Below are positions 27,301 to 37,600 of a DNA stretch of 64,000 bases, in pieces. The DNA is from Sipunculus nudus (taxonomy: Eukaryota; Annelida; Sipuncula; Golfingiida; Sipunculidae). Each line of letters opens with the position of its first letter. Position 1 is the first letter of the stretch. The position numbers and the translations under genes are program-made. A model generated the notes under the pieces. The model was not told where the DNA came from and made no database searches. It saw only the letters and a list, made by a program, of their open reading frames with translations. Location of the stretch: NCBI GenBank assembly GCA_026874595.1, contig CM049309.1, positions 44,653,079 through 44,717,078 on the forward strand. The letters run 5' to 3'.

Positions 27301-28430
27301 ATCACACGGAAAGAAACCTGACGGAGCGACAGACAGACAGATGGACAGACAAACCCAAATCAATGTCCCCTGTTCCACTGCAGCTGGGGACAATTAATCC
27401 ACTTCATTAAAACAATTTATTTTAAGGATAAATTTTTAAAAGCAGAACACCTTCCTTGCAGTATGAATACAAAAACAAAAAAAGAACTATGTGAACAATG
27501 CATTGCCAATGCAAACATTATTTATATTACCTTTTTAAAAAAATGTATAAAATGTAAAATATAATTTTTAAGCTTAGCTGAAGAAATAAATAAAATTCAC
27601 CAGTTCTCAACTTTCTGAATGGCTCTGTACTAGTCTGGTCAACTTTGTCCGTGGATATCATACACACATCAGATGGTCATCTCAGAAAGAAACTCCTTCC
27701 TACTTTAATGTGTACATACCCCTCACGTAGCATTTAGACACTGGAGTCATCCAAAACATCCTTTTGTGTAACCGCTGCTTTGTATTGCATGGTCCTCTGG
27801 GTTCAAACACCAGGGTGGGCACAAAGAATTGTAATCAGACCATTGAGAGCGTGCTTATTGCATTGTGCATCTGGCTCAAATTTTAAATATGTGACACCAG
27901 CTCTTGTTGGACTGATAACACCAGCTCTGACACAGGGCCAATAATCAGACCAACGAGGGCTTTTGTTCTGGTGTATGGTTGTGGCATGTTTAAAATTTGA
28001 GCTGGATGCACAATGTGTTACCATGCTCTCATTGGTCTGATTACAAATCTTTGCTTGTGCCCACCCTGGTGTCAGAACCCAGAGAACCTTGCAATAGAAA
28101 GCAGCGATTTCAAAAAAGGATGTCCTGGTCAGCTGCAGTGTATAACAGCTGCGTTAGGAGCATATAATGTGTACAAAATATAAGGATACTGACAATCATT
28201 TTAATTTACAGCTTCACAATGCAAAGCAACTTGCGGGTTGGTGTCTCCACTTCATATCTACCAATTATACAGCGTTCAGAGAGAGGTCAGAGTTCAACCA
28301 TTTGGAAGGTGCCAATTTGGAATATGTAACAGAACACCAGTGGCCTCCTGTGTCATATTTAAATGAGGTCAAAGAGTACGAAGCCTTGTGTAAGAAACAC
28401 GGTGCGGAAGATAAATGTTCTGTCATGTGA
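18319..28430 (+). CDS. RHOBTB: RhoBTB/RacA-type Rho GTPase with two BTB domains and a CAAX box
   Basis: Coding exons are 18319-18501, 18961-19129, 20247-20389, 21324-21435, 22188-22375, 22908-23091, 24133-24363, 25712-25821, 26551-26790 and 28212-28430. Phases close throughout: 1,779 nt, 592 aa. Residues 1-175 are a Rac-like GTPase with an intact P-loop (GDGAVGKS), DTAGQ switch II (Gln61 ends exon 1), a CKSD G4 in place of TKxD, and ETSA G5. The Rho insert helix is shortened. A basic, proline-containing linker (about 170-205) precedes BTB1 (about 220-370, with a long insertion) and BTB2 (about 395-505), each with the 'AHxVVLAA' BTB signature. The protein ends in CSVM, a prenylation motif. Family members are adaptors, some for cullin-3 ubiquitin ligases. 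Human RHOBTB1/2 have degenerate GTPase sites and no CAAX; RHOBTB3 has a CAAX, and Dictyostelium RacA has a similar length. This protein looks RacA-like. An unusual feature is retention of the apparent catalytic Gln. Confidence 0.94.
19150..19560. mobile_element. Tandem-core element in RhoBTB intron 2
   Basis: Three diverged monomers of about 150 bp share 'gacctcatta.atatg', 'attttg..tgaa.gtaa.cttaggtga' and 'gtttcat.aaaatcc'. Same organisation as the other tandem-core families, but unrelated in sequence. Confidence 0.55.
20487..20961. mobile_element. MITE in RhoBTB intron 3 (TTAAAGGG family)
   Basis: The left end TAAAGGGGCCCAATCACC and the inverted right end TTAAAGGGACATAATCAGG bound about 475 bp with no ORF of note. 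Related to copies at 11660-11880 and 33314-33793. Confidence 0.7.
22486..22640. mobile_element. Foldback element fragment in RhoBTB intron 5
   Basis: One arm of the foldback family also found at 27711-28176 and 45910-46365, recognised by 'gtgtaacc.tgc..tgctttgtat' and 'tgtaatcagaccaatgagag'. Confidence 0.65.
24671..25293. mobile_element. MITE with about 42-bp terminal inverted repeats, RhoBTB intron 7
   Basis: The left end (24671-24715) and right end (25249-25293) are inverted copies sharing GTTCCAGTACCCCTGTCCAC and TTTTTTCGCGATTAT. TA dinucleotides flank both ends. The interior has no transposase ORF. Confidence 0.8.
27040..27395 (-). mobile_element. Family E element, right-hand copy in RhoBTB intron 9
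   Basis: The terminus at 27343-27395, read in reverse, is a hairpin-forming GTCCCC...GGGGAC sequence followed by ACATTGATTTGGG, matching the element starting at 39401. Inside it lie 'gacagacagacagatggac' and two 'gaccaaaatttga' monomer starts. Confidence 0.6.
27711..28176. mobile_element. Foldback element in RhoBTB intron 9
   Basis: The two halves are inverted copies of each other over about 200 bp; for example 'caccagggtgggcac' pairs with 'gtgcccaccctggtg', and the ends TGTACA(C/T)A are inverted. It ends 35 bp before the exon 10 acceptor. Confidence 0.75.
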
Positions 28431-28843
28431 TCCGTGTCATGTAATATTAAGTGTTATGAAAAGGTAACAAGTTGAAACCTGTAGAGATTATTAATTTTAA
28501 ATATTACAACATTTAATTCAGTTATAAGGTCTTTAAAGTTTTAGTTCATATTAGTGATAAAATAATAAATTTGTCATTTCCACATTTTTTCATTCATGTG
28601 CACAAATTCCTTGGATTATACAGGGTTGCATATGTGCATGTGCATCTTTTTTAAAAGTCATTGGTCACACAGGGGTCAGTAAAACTGTGATGAAATTTAT
28701 TACAGATAGACTGTTGTTGTAATGCACAGGTTTTATTCCAGGGCAGTATCTTAGCAACATTAACAAGGACAATAACATGTAGAAGTCAATCCACTGATTA
28801 GGAGGGTATCAACCAGTTGATGCATTTATCTAATTGTAGTAAA

Positions 28844-29120
28844 ATAAAGCTTTTTATATGTTTTTGTAAGATTGTCTGCATCATGTATATAATAGATTTA
28901 TAGTTGTCCCAAGCAAATATGGTATTAAGCACATATTCAGAACATGTGGTCTGTAGTATTGATTATCATCTTTAGAAAGTATTTATTCACAGCTGTTATG
29001 CAGTTGATACACACACTTATGTTGTATGACCAACTATTGTTATAATTTATCTGAAAAGATTGTTCATGTGATTTTAAATGTCTCCTGCTTTCAGAGATAA
29101 GGATTTTGTATCAAAATAAA
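28844..29120 (+). promoter_or_regulatory. Candidate poly(A) signals of the RhoBTB gene
   Basis: AATAAA occurs at 28844-28849 and 29115-29120, 0.4 and 0.7 kb after the stop codon, giving an ordinary 3' UTR. The opposing ITPA stop codon is at 29710. Reverse-strand hexamers exist in the same interval, so the two 3' UTRs could overlap. Confidence 0.4.
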
Positions 29121-29709
29121 AATTGATATTGGGAATTTGCCTGTTTTGGTTTATATTGCATTTTGGATGCTTCCCTTGCAAAAGCTGGATGATTGCAGAC
29201 CTCTAGTTCCTAATAATTTTAGGACATGTCAACCATATTATTCTTTTCAGATTTCAATTAATCTATCATTTTTCACTACATTATGAGACCTTTTTCACAG
29301 GATGCTTATTTCACACAAACATGTAAACACAGAAAAATAAATCTTTGATACTGTAGCAATATAATACAGCATTGCAAATAGAACAGTACAATGTTAAATG
29401 GTCACTGTAAGATGCCTCTGAATTATTCCTGAGAAGTGAACATTAAGGTAATAAAAAAGTCCTTATAAACCTCTCTGAATATTACATCATACAAATAATT
29501 ATCAAAAGAGTACCTAACACTTCCTGACATCACTGCATCTGATGTATATCAGTTTTAACAGAAGAAACTGTGGAGTATAAGCAAAATCAAAGTTTATGAA
29601 TTTCTGGGAAAGTTTTTGTTGTTGTTTCAAAGATACCGGCAGTGTAAAAATTTAAAGTACAAATGACCTTTCACCCTGGATGCATGAAAAAAGTGAATAT
29701 ATTTGTGCA

Positions 29710-32700
29710 TCAAGACTTTTCATTTTGAGTAAAGTGTTCACGGAGTGCTACAAGAGCCTTGTATCTGTGAGATATAGTGTTTTTGACTGCTTTATCTAAC
29801 TCAGCGTATGTCTTATCAAAACCATCCGGCTGGAAGCACGGATCCCAGCCAAAGTCTGGTGGACCTCGTGGGTCAACAATTTGTCCGTTTGTGATGCCCT
29901 TGAAGAGCAGAATCTCATCCTTAGGGTCCCCTGATGAATATGCAAATGTGCAAACTGCTTGTGCGGTCTTGTCCTCAAAGCCATGAAGCATTCTGTACAA
30001 ACCTGAAATATAAATAACAAATATGTATGATTTGTGATACATGTATTGTAAAGTTTGAAAGTCTTCAAATAGAGTATATCAGTGTGCTGTATGAAAATGA
30101 CAGAGAGTTCAGAATGTGGATTCGCATTATCATTGAGTATGCAAGCAGTTGTATGCAAGTATTTATTATTTGCAAAATTAGGATAGTGTACTGAAGCCTG
30201 TATATCCTTAAATGAGGTCACAGTGACCCATTTATTTACTACAAACTAGCTCTTTATGTCCCACCTGATCTTATTCATTCCAAATATTGGTATTTAAATG
30301 TTTTAACACCAGTATATGATTTCTGTTTTAAGAATTAATATAGTTTTCATGGAAATTACAAGGATCTAATGTTCAATTTTTCTCTGATGATCTGATTCAA
30401 TCTACCAGTAGTCACAGAGCTCAAATAGAAGTCAATTCAGAATGTGAACTTAATGAAAGCTACAGCCCTTGTGATAACAAGGTCAGTCCTGCCTGAAAGT
30501 AACAAGTAATAACAAAAACACCCATGCGCATCAACTAAAGATCTGCATTAGAATGATATTCATTTAATATAATTAAACTTGGAACAAAATTATAATATAA
30601 AAATGAAGTTTTTGATACAGGAAAATAAATCATATAGGGTCAATTTCTAAACAAATTTATTAAATGCTCTAATATTTTGGCCCATACGGTCATATTTTAT
30701 GGTAAATATTACAACTTCATCAGATGCAACACAGCAGGAGTAGCAGTGTATTTTCCTCATGAAAAATAATTAAGAAACTTTATTTTCAGTTTATTTTTTA
30801 AACCTAAATAAATATGGAAAAAAGTACCTGCTGGTTTCAGTTTTGTCAGGAACCATTTGATGTATGGTCCTGGAAGGCCACCCATACTGTTAAAACAGAG
30901 GCAGGTGTCTTCTACAATGACTGGTCCCTTCACAAGGTCCATGGCAGCACGGCACTTCGCTCGTGAAACATCATCTGCTTCACCTTGGTATTCTGGGAGG
31001 TCAAACTTCTTGTTTATTACCTGATGAAACATAAATGTGATCTTTTTTATAACCTGATAAAACGTGTTCTTTTTTATAACCTGATGAAACATAAATGTGA
31101 TCTTGTTTATAACCAGATAAAACCTAATGTGTTCTTGTTTATAACCTGATAAAACATAAATGTGTTCTTGTTTATAACCTGATGAAACAAAAATGTGTTC
31201 TTGTTTATAACCTGATAAAACAATGTGTTCTTGTTTATAACCTGATAAAACCAATTTATGAGTTCTTGTTTATAACCTGATAAAATATGTTTTTGTTTAT
31301 AACCTGATAAAACAAATTTATGTGTTCTTGTTTATAACCTGATGAAACATAAATGTTATCTTATATATAACCTGATATAACAAAAATTTGTGTTCTTCTT
31401 TATAACGTGATAAAAACATAAATGTGTTCTTGTTTATAACCTAATAAATCATAAATGTGTTCTTGTTTAATACCTTATAAAATATGTTCTAGTATATTTA
31501 TTTATAACTGTTTAAAACATAATAGTCCATGTTTACACTCATAAAACATGTTCTAGTTTAAAACCTGATAATACTTAAGATGTTTTTGTTCACACTCATA
31601 AAAACATGTGTTCTAGTTTAAAACCTGATAAAACATGTTTTCTTGTTTATAACCTGATAAAACATAAGTGTCATGTGTATATCCTGATAAAAATGGTTCT
31701 TGTTTAATACCTGGTGAAACAGAAAATGTTCCAGTTTATAAATGTGATAAAATGTGTTCTTGTCTCTAACCTGCTAACAAGTACTCTTTTAACAACATAA
31801 TTGTTCAGACAAAAATATAGGAAACTAGGACCAAATGATATTAAAGAAGATATTGCAATTCCAACAGGTCTATAATTCAATAAGTCTGAAGCCCTCATAG
31901 GTACCAACCATCCCTGTGAATTTGGGTAAGCTGCAGTATGTGTTGTTGATTTATCGCGTGCAAAAGAAAATCAGGGATTGGGCTGTGGCGGCCATATTTG
32001 AATTCCAACAAGTCTGTAATTTGATAGGTCAGGAGCCATTTAGGTACCAATCATCCCTGTGAATTAGGAAAGCTACAGTATTTTGTTGTTGAGTTATTGC
32101 GTGCAAAAGAAAGTGTCACTGACGGAAGGAAGGAAGTACGGAAGGACAGACTGACACGGTGATCACTATAGGGCACCATTTTTCATGCGGAGCCATAATT
32201 AGGACCAAAATTGTTGAAAATACATGAAATTATATGAGACAATTCTTTTATAGGAGTATGGTATATAGGAACTATAGGAATAAGTGGAAGCCCTGCATAT
32301 GATGTAAAACAATTTTTTTAGTAGAAAAGATCAAAACCTTATGAGGAAATGAGTCACCAAGTATTTGTACAACTTCTTCAAGTTTCTTAACATTGCCTGT
32401 TACAAAGACAATTGACCGCTTCATGTCTGGTGTGTCACCATCACCTGTAAATTGAAAAATAAAAATTAGCATATTATTATTTGTAAGACTTATAAAATCA
32501 TCAAGTTTCTTAAGTACCCTAGGTCACTGGAAAATGCAAGCACTCTATCCTTCAAGAAAAAAATTTACATTTAAAATCCTAAGAAATGTCAATAAACTCC
32601 TGTTCTTCTGGATACTTTCAAGACTGTTAAACATGTTCTAGCCCGTTATATTTGTCTCTTTCTCTGCCAAGGCACCCCTTGTATCATTTCACTTATTGCC

Positions 32701-32863
32701 TGGCATGCAAGCTCTTTATTAAAGAAAACTTTTTATATATAGACAAAATATGTAGTGATACACATATGCCACTGTCTGACACACCTTCTGTCACAATGTC
32801 TGTGTCTGTCTTCAGTTTCTTCTGAGGTACAGGATCTTCACTGACTGTGCTATCTGCTGACAT
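29710..32863 (-). CDS. ITPA: Inosine triphosphate pyrophosphatase (ITPase)
   Basis: ITPase hydrolyses ITP, dITP and XTP to monophosphates and pyrophosphate, keeping deaminated purines out of RNA and DNA; the family acts in the cytosol as a dimer. Coding exons are 32863-32785, 32444-32338, 31020-30828 and 30002-29710. They sum to 672 nt, 223 aa, with matching phases. Family signatures are [17 protein letters not shown] (about 40-56), [29 protein letters not shown] (catalytic acidic region), [26 protein letters not shown] and SHRYKAL. The core aligns to the human protein without gaps across the exon 2/3 junction. The N-terminus has about 30 extra, mostly polar residues with a basic patch (QKKLK) before Met34, where a human-length protein could also begin. 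Intron 2 contains a minisatellite whose unit repeats the exon 3 acceptor. The gene runs tail-to-tail with RhoBTB and head-to-head with HBS1L. Confidence 0.95.
31021..31770. repeat. 27-33-bp minisatellite in ITPA intron 2, abutting exon 3
   Basis: About 25 degenerate units of the form gtgttcttgtttataacctg plus ataaaacataaat begin at the first intron base beside exon 3. On the gene strand each carries gtttt(a/c)atcag|GTTATAAACAAG, a copy of the exon 3 acceptor (gtttcatcag|GTAATAAACAAG). The units next to the exon are 33, 27 and 33 bp, all multiples of three; the fourth is 32 bp. Confidence 0.95.
31860..32170. mobile_element. Family D element, ITPA intron 2
   Basis: Two monomers ('gtct.taattcaataagtctg', about 145 bp apart) and the end 'gaaagtgtcactgacggaag' match the copy at 8940-9815. 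Confidence 0.7.
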
Positions 32864-33313
32864 CTCTCACACCTGTCAAATATAATAGTAAAATCTACAG
32901 AAAATCCTGATGCTACATGTACATGTATAGAAATTTTAAGACAGTTAATTTGTAACCTTTCCTCAAAATCTGAAAATGTTGTAGTGACATTTCCATGCAT
33001 ATGCATTCCAATAAAGAAAGGTAAGACCACACTTTGATGACAATGAAGGTCTTTAAGATAAAAGATGCCTCTAATTATGATGTTAATTAACTTACATTCT
33101 TAAGTTACTAAAGAACTTGATTGATTGTTATTTACTAAGAAGGGTAATTTTCTATGTTGATTTTTGACCAAATGAAATGGTTTCATCACCTGTTGAGTTG
33201 TAAACCTTGGCCTCTTTGTAAAACAATTAAAGTAACCAAATAAAACAACTGGATAACAGACACACATTCTTCAGAATTCAATGTTAACAGTTATGAATAA
33301 AATCCAAATATAT

Positions 33314-33793
33314 TTAAAGGGGCCCAGTCACCTATCTGACCTTTAAAAACAAAAGGTAATCCCTTGGAGCTTTCTTTAAAAAAGGCCAGAAAATGTGGAT
33401 ATCACTGCACACAATCTGGTTGTTTTGTTTATAAATATCAATGTGTTTATAATATGTGGGGGCCCGCCAAAATAAGCAAAACAAATTCAACAAGGGCCTC
33501 TGGCAGCAGGTCAGATAAGCCTGAGCTTTGCAAATGGCATTTTGCAACAAGGGACCTTTCTACCTCCACATGTATGCAACCTATCACCTTAGGTTACATG
33601 TTTTTCCCATTTTTCAACTTTGCTGGGTTTACAAACAAGTTGTTGATAAACAAGTTCATACATCTTCATGAAGTTGTTATGAATATAAGAATTGTTCACC
33701 ACTAAAATTATCTCTAGGTCATTGAAATAGAACTGAGGAAGCCAGATATCATATAAATTCTTTTTCAAAAGTTAGGTGAAAGGGCAACTTTAA
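33314..33793. mobile_element. MITE between ITPA and HBS1L (TTAAAGGG family)
   Basis: The left end TTAAAGGGGCCCAGTCACC and inverted right end TTAAAGTTGCCCTTTCACC bound about 480 bp without a coding gene. Confidence 0.65.
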
Positions 33794-33937
33794 ATTCAGT
33801 GGAGTATGTTATGTTAACACTACATACAAATAATGTATATACATTTAATACAGAAATGCTGAATAGCATGCAGGCATATAATAATATAATGAATAAAAAA
33901 GTTATAAAAAATGAGTTTCAGTGAATGTGGTTGTTGA

Positions 33938-34395
33938 TCACTGCGCCTCTGCGGTGTTCACTGGATCCACAAGACGGTTCAATAGGTTGTTCTAAAAAGA
34001 GTATAATACAATATGACTACCGTGTGTGTTTTTTTTCCAACCCCTAGCTCTTAATTTTGTGATAAAATGATAAAAATAAAAAGAGTGCAAATGAGGTGAA
34101 CAAAATAAATGGAAACATCAAAATATTCAAACTTCAAAGTCAAACAAGCTTGGATCAGCATAAAATGAGTCATAAAAAATATTGATCTATACAAATAAGA
34201 AGGCCTTGATTTCTCTGCTCGGTCTGTTATGTAACAGGTACTTGGGCAGTCTGCTAAATACGTGTTATCAGTAGCTGTAACTGTAGACGTACCCCTGTCA
34301 GTTTCCCTCCTGTATGGTAAACTACCGGCAGGTAAAGCACGTGTGGCTCGTCGCAGGGACCATTCAGTAACTGGATTCCTTCGTGGGGCAACCAT
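33938..34395 (-). CDS. Possible small two-exon gene divergent from HBS1L, unrecognised
   Basis: An ATG at 34395 opens a reading frame beginning MVAPRRNPVTEWSLRRATRA, arginine-rich and of unusually balanced composition for this AT-rich DNA. Downstream on the same strand, a good acceptor (ctctttttag) at 33992 precedes 18 codons ending NRLVDPVNTAEAQ and stop at 33938-33940 if read in phase 0. A phase-1 donor (AGGG|gtacgt near 34310) would instead give a different tail. I do not recognise the protein and cannot fix the donor. The ATG lies 287 bp from the HBS1L start codon, so a shared bidirectional promoter is plausible. It could equally be the promoter's chance ORF. Confidence 0.25.
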
Positions 34396-34681
34396 CGGCC
34401 GGTTTTTCTAGGCTTTACAAGACACAAATAAAATCACACATCATGTAAAGAAGTCACGTTTACTCTAAAGTTACATTTGACTGTTTATTGTGATTTATGA
34501 TTTAGTGTTTAGAAAAATACTTCTGCAAAAAGCTGGCCATGGGGGAATTTATGTAAAATATGTTGGAACCCAAATTTCTGCGACACCGTCATATCCAATA
34601 TGGACGAACGACCGCCTGAGTTCATCGCTCCAGACTAACAACAAAAGCAGCTTTATTTGGTTCTTTAATTAAAGAACAAAC
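34396..34681. promoter_or_regulatory. Upstream region of HBS1L, possible bidirectional promoter
   Basis: No TATA box is obvious upstream of the HBS1L ATG. The region is bounded by the ATG of the possible small minus-strand gene. It is assigned by position only. Confidence 0.3.
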
Positions 34682-37600
34682 ATGTCTCGGCACAGAAATG
34701 TGCGTACTATGAACTATGAGGATGGTAAGAGGCATTATTTTTGCTCTGGATTTCTTCCTAGCCTCAGAGAAACACCACCTGTTTACATGCCGTGTGCTGG
34801 CATTGGGGGATTTTTGTTGGCACTGCATACGTGCGTGTCATTTGTCGTAACGGCAAGTGAACAAAGTACTGGATCCCCATTGGCTGTTGGATATTTATGG
34901 AATAGCCATTGATTTATTCAAGCTATTAATGGAATAGCCATTGATTTATTTAAGCTTTTTGTATATGTGTAAGCCCTTTGAACCAATACATCAAATGTTT
35001 TCTAATAAGTTGCAAACAGTAACAACTAACATAATGAAAATATAACAATACTCATTATGTATATAGTCAAAAATATGAATCATATTATGATTAATTAGAT
35101 TAATAATGATTTTACAGTTTTCAAGATTTAATTAGAGAAACAACAATACATAAGAAAAAGAAAATCCTGTTACTGGGTGTAAAAAACATTTAAAACAAAA
35201 ATATGAGAAAACATTTCCAAATCCTCTGTCAACCACAATATAATACATTTTTTTCATATTTGTTGAGAAACATATGAACAGGCAGGGTGAAAAGTTTCAT
35301 TCTCTAGTTTTATAATGGCATAATATTGAATTTTAATCAATGGATAAAATATCTGATCAGATTAATCACAGAAACCACCAAAAATAAACCATTAACCACT
35401 AGAAAGAAACACGGAACATGGAACGCGGAACAGGCGCCTAATTTACGAAACGGAAGGGAACAAAGATATAAAAAGTGTAATAACTTTTAAATGGGTGAAT
35501 GTTTCATGACATAATTTATAGTAATAAATATATTTCAACATATGCGATTTGTTAAATTTTTATTTTAGCCCCTGTTTCGCATTCTGTTCTGTGTTTTAGG
35601 CTAGTCCAGAACTGGACTGTTCGGGGCCTATTTATAATCTGATGTCTATGTTGCCCCGTCACAGTCCAGCACCAAAATGTCACTTCCAGGAGTCCAGTGG
35701 AGATTCCCACAGGAAGGCTATTGCTACTGTGACAGGGCAACACATGACCAAATACTGACCCTGTCTTATCAAATAAGATCTTATTTACCTCTCCGTATCG
35801 AACCCACCCTTTCAAAGTACTGATCATGATATATCCATATATTTTCCCAGTTTCCTAATATATTTTCCAAACGCATCTGACTACCGGTAACGACAGGGGC
35901 TTTCAGGATATATCAGCTCCAGGGGATATTTATGAAAATATATGGACATATGGTAGTATTGGAAGGATGTTGATTAGACGCTGAGAGGTAAATAACAACT
36001 TGGATGATAAGACTGGGTCAGTATAATATTTCGTCATGTGTTGGCCTGTCATAGGAGGTACAGCCTTCCAGTGGGATTCTCCACTGGACTCCCGGGAAGT
36101 GGCATTTTTGTGCTGGACTGTGACGGGGCAACATAGACATCAGATTATAATAGGCCCCAAACAGTCCAGTTCTGGACTAGTTTTAGACCAGCCCCAGGAG
36201 ACCCCCTGTGAGGTGTGAGTGAGGCCTTTTGGTTTGACTTTGCCAAACTGATTTTAAAAGGCCGAAGTTTAGTGAATGACCATATACCACCCTGATTGAC
36301 TCTTGAGTTGTTGCATCTAAGAGTTTGAAAGTAATTTGAATGACAGTTTGAAAGCTTGTCAGGTGTTATATTTCACTATCAGTATTAAAAAATTTTCATT
36401 AAAACATTGAATCTTAAAATAAAAAAAAAAAATAATAAAAAACTGTTTGCAAGACTGAACTGTTAAACCGTATTGTTTTTACTTAATCAATCCATGTGTT
36501 CATTTTAAAGGTTTAATATAATATGACTTTGTAGATATTTCTCTTTTTTAACAAATGAGAGGAAAATAAAAAAGTCCACATTTTTTAATAATTACTTAAA
36601 TATATCAAACTATATATGTATTTTTTAAACTAAATTCTTCATATCTTAATAAAAAGGATGATCTGCATCAACCGTTTCCTAAGTAACATTTACATGTCAA
36701 AGTGACAATGAAAAGTCATGATTTTTTTGTCACATGTCCTGAAAGAGTCCTGAAATTTTGATCTGCTTGAAGTGTATGAACCCTGTCATATGTACAAAAC
36801 ATTTTTTTAACAACGATTCAGAGAATAATCTTGAAGGTGCCCTGTTGTGGTATTACTTAAGTAATATGTTCTTTAAAAAAATCTTAAATTCAGTTTAACA
36901 TTATGTGATTTAAAAATAATAAAATTTAAATGTATGCATAACTTGACTTGATGTGAGCCAAACTAAGGATAAATAATGATGCAACTTACAATTCTGAATT
37001 AATTTATATTTTCTTAATTTTTTTAATGCAAATTTATAAAATATGGTAAAAACTCTTCATGCAAAAAATGGATATGCTAAAAAAATGACTAATTTTTGCC
37101 TTATTGCATCATTGAATGGTTTCAGGCTACAAGTTTCTTATATTACACAAGTTGGCTTGTTTTAACTTGCTCATCAAATTTGGTTTATGCTTATTTGAAA
37201 ATTATTCTGTAACTTTAGGGTTTCATGTGTTCCAAGTGGATATATTATTACAATTACATGCATATTACAGTCACTCAGTTGAAATACTGAAACTTTTACA
37301 AATACATGTTTTTGATCATGAGAGGCTCCTGCATCTCACATATAGTCCATAAAAGTGCAGTCAAGACAACCACTAGGATTTTATACAAATATTCTTAGAA
37401 TCAAATTCACCTGAGCGCCGTGACCCACAGGTCTTTTGTTCTCTCTTGTGCTTGGCTGCCTGCTAATTTTTGGCTCCTGATGATTTTGGCATCCTTCTTA
37501 TGCCTGGGTTCACTTTGGACAAAATTTTATAAAACAATATTAGAAGTTTACAGATACTTACATTGAAGTCTTGTATTATCATAGTCTAAACAGATAGATC

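Noticed and set aside
30757-31254. A single 165-codon ORF combining repeat-encoded peptide and ITPA exon 3
   Set aside because: The ITPA frame and phase fit an exon starting at 31020; the upstream part is the minisatellite reading open. Kept only as a possible alternative-acceptor insertion.
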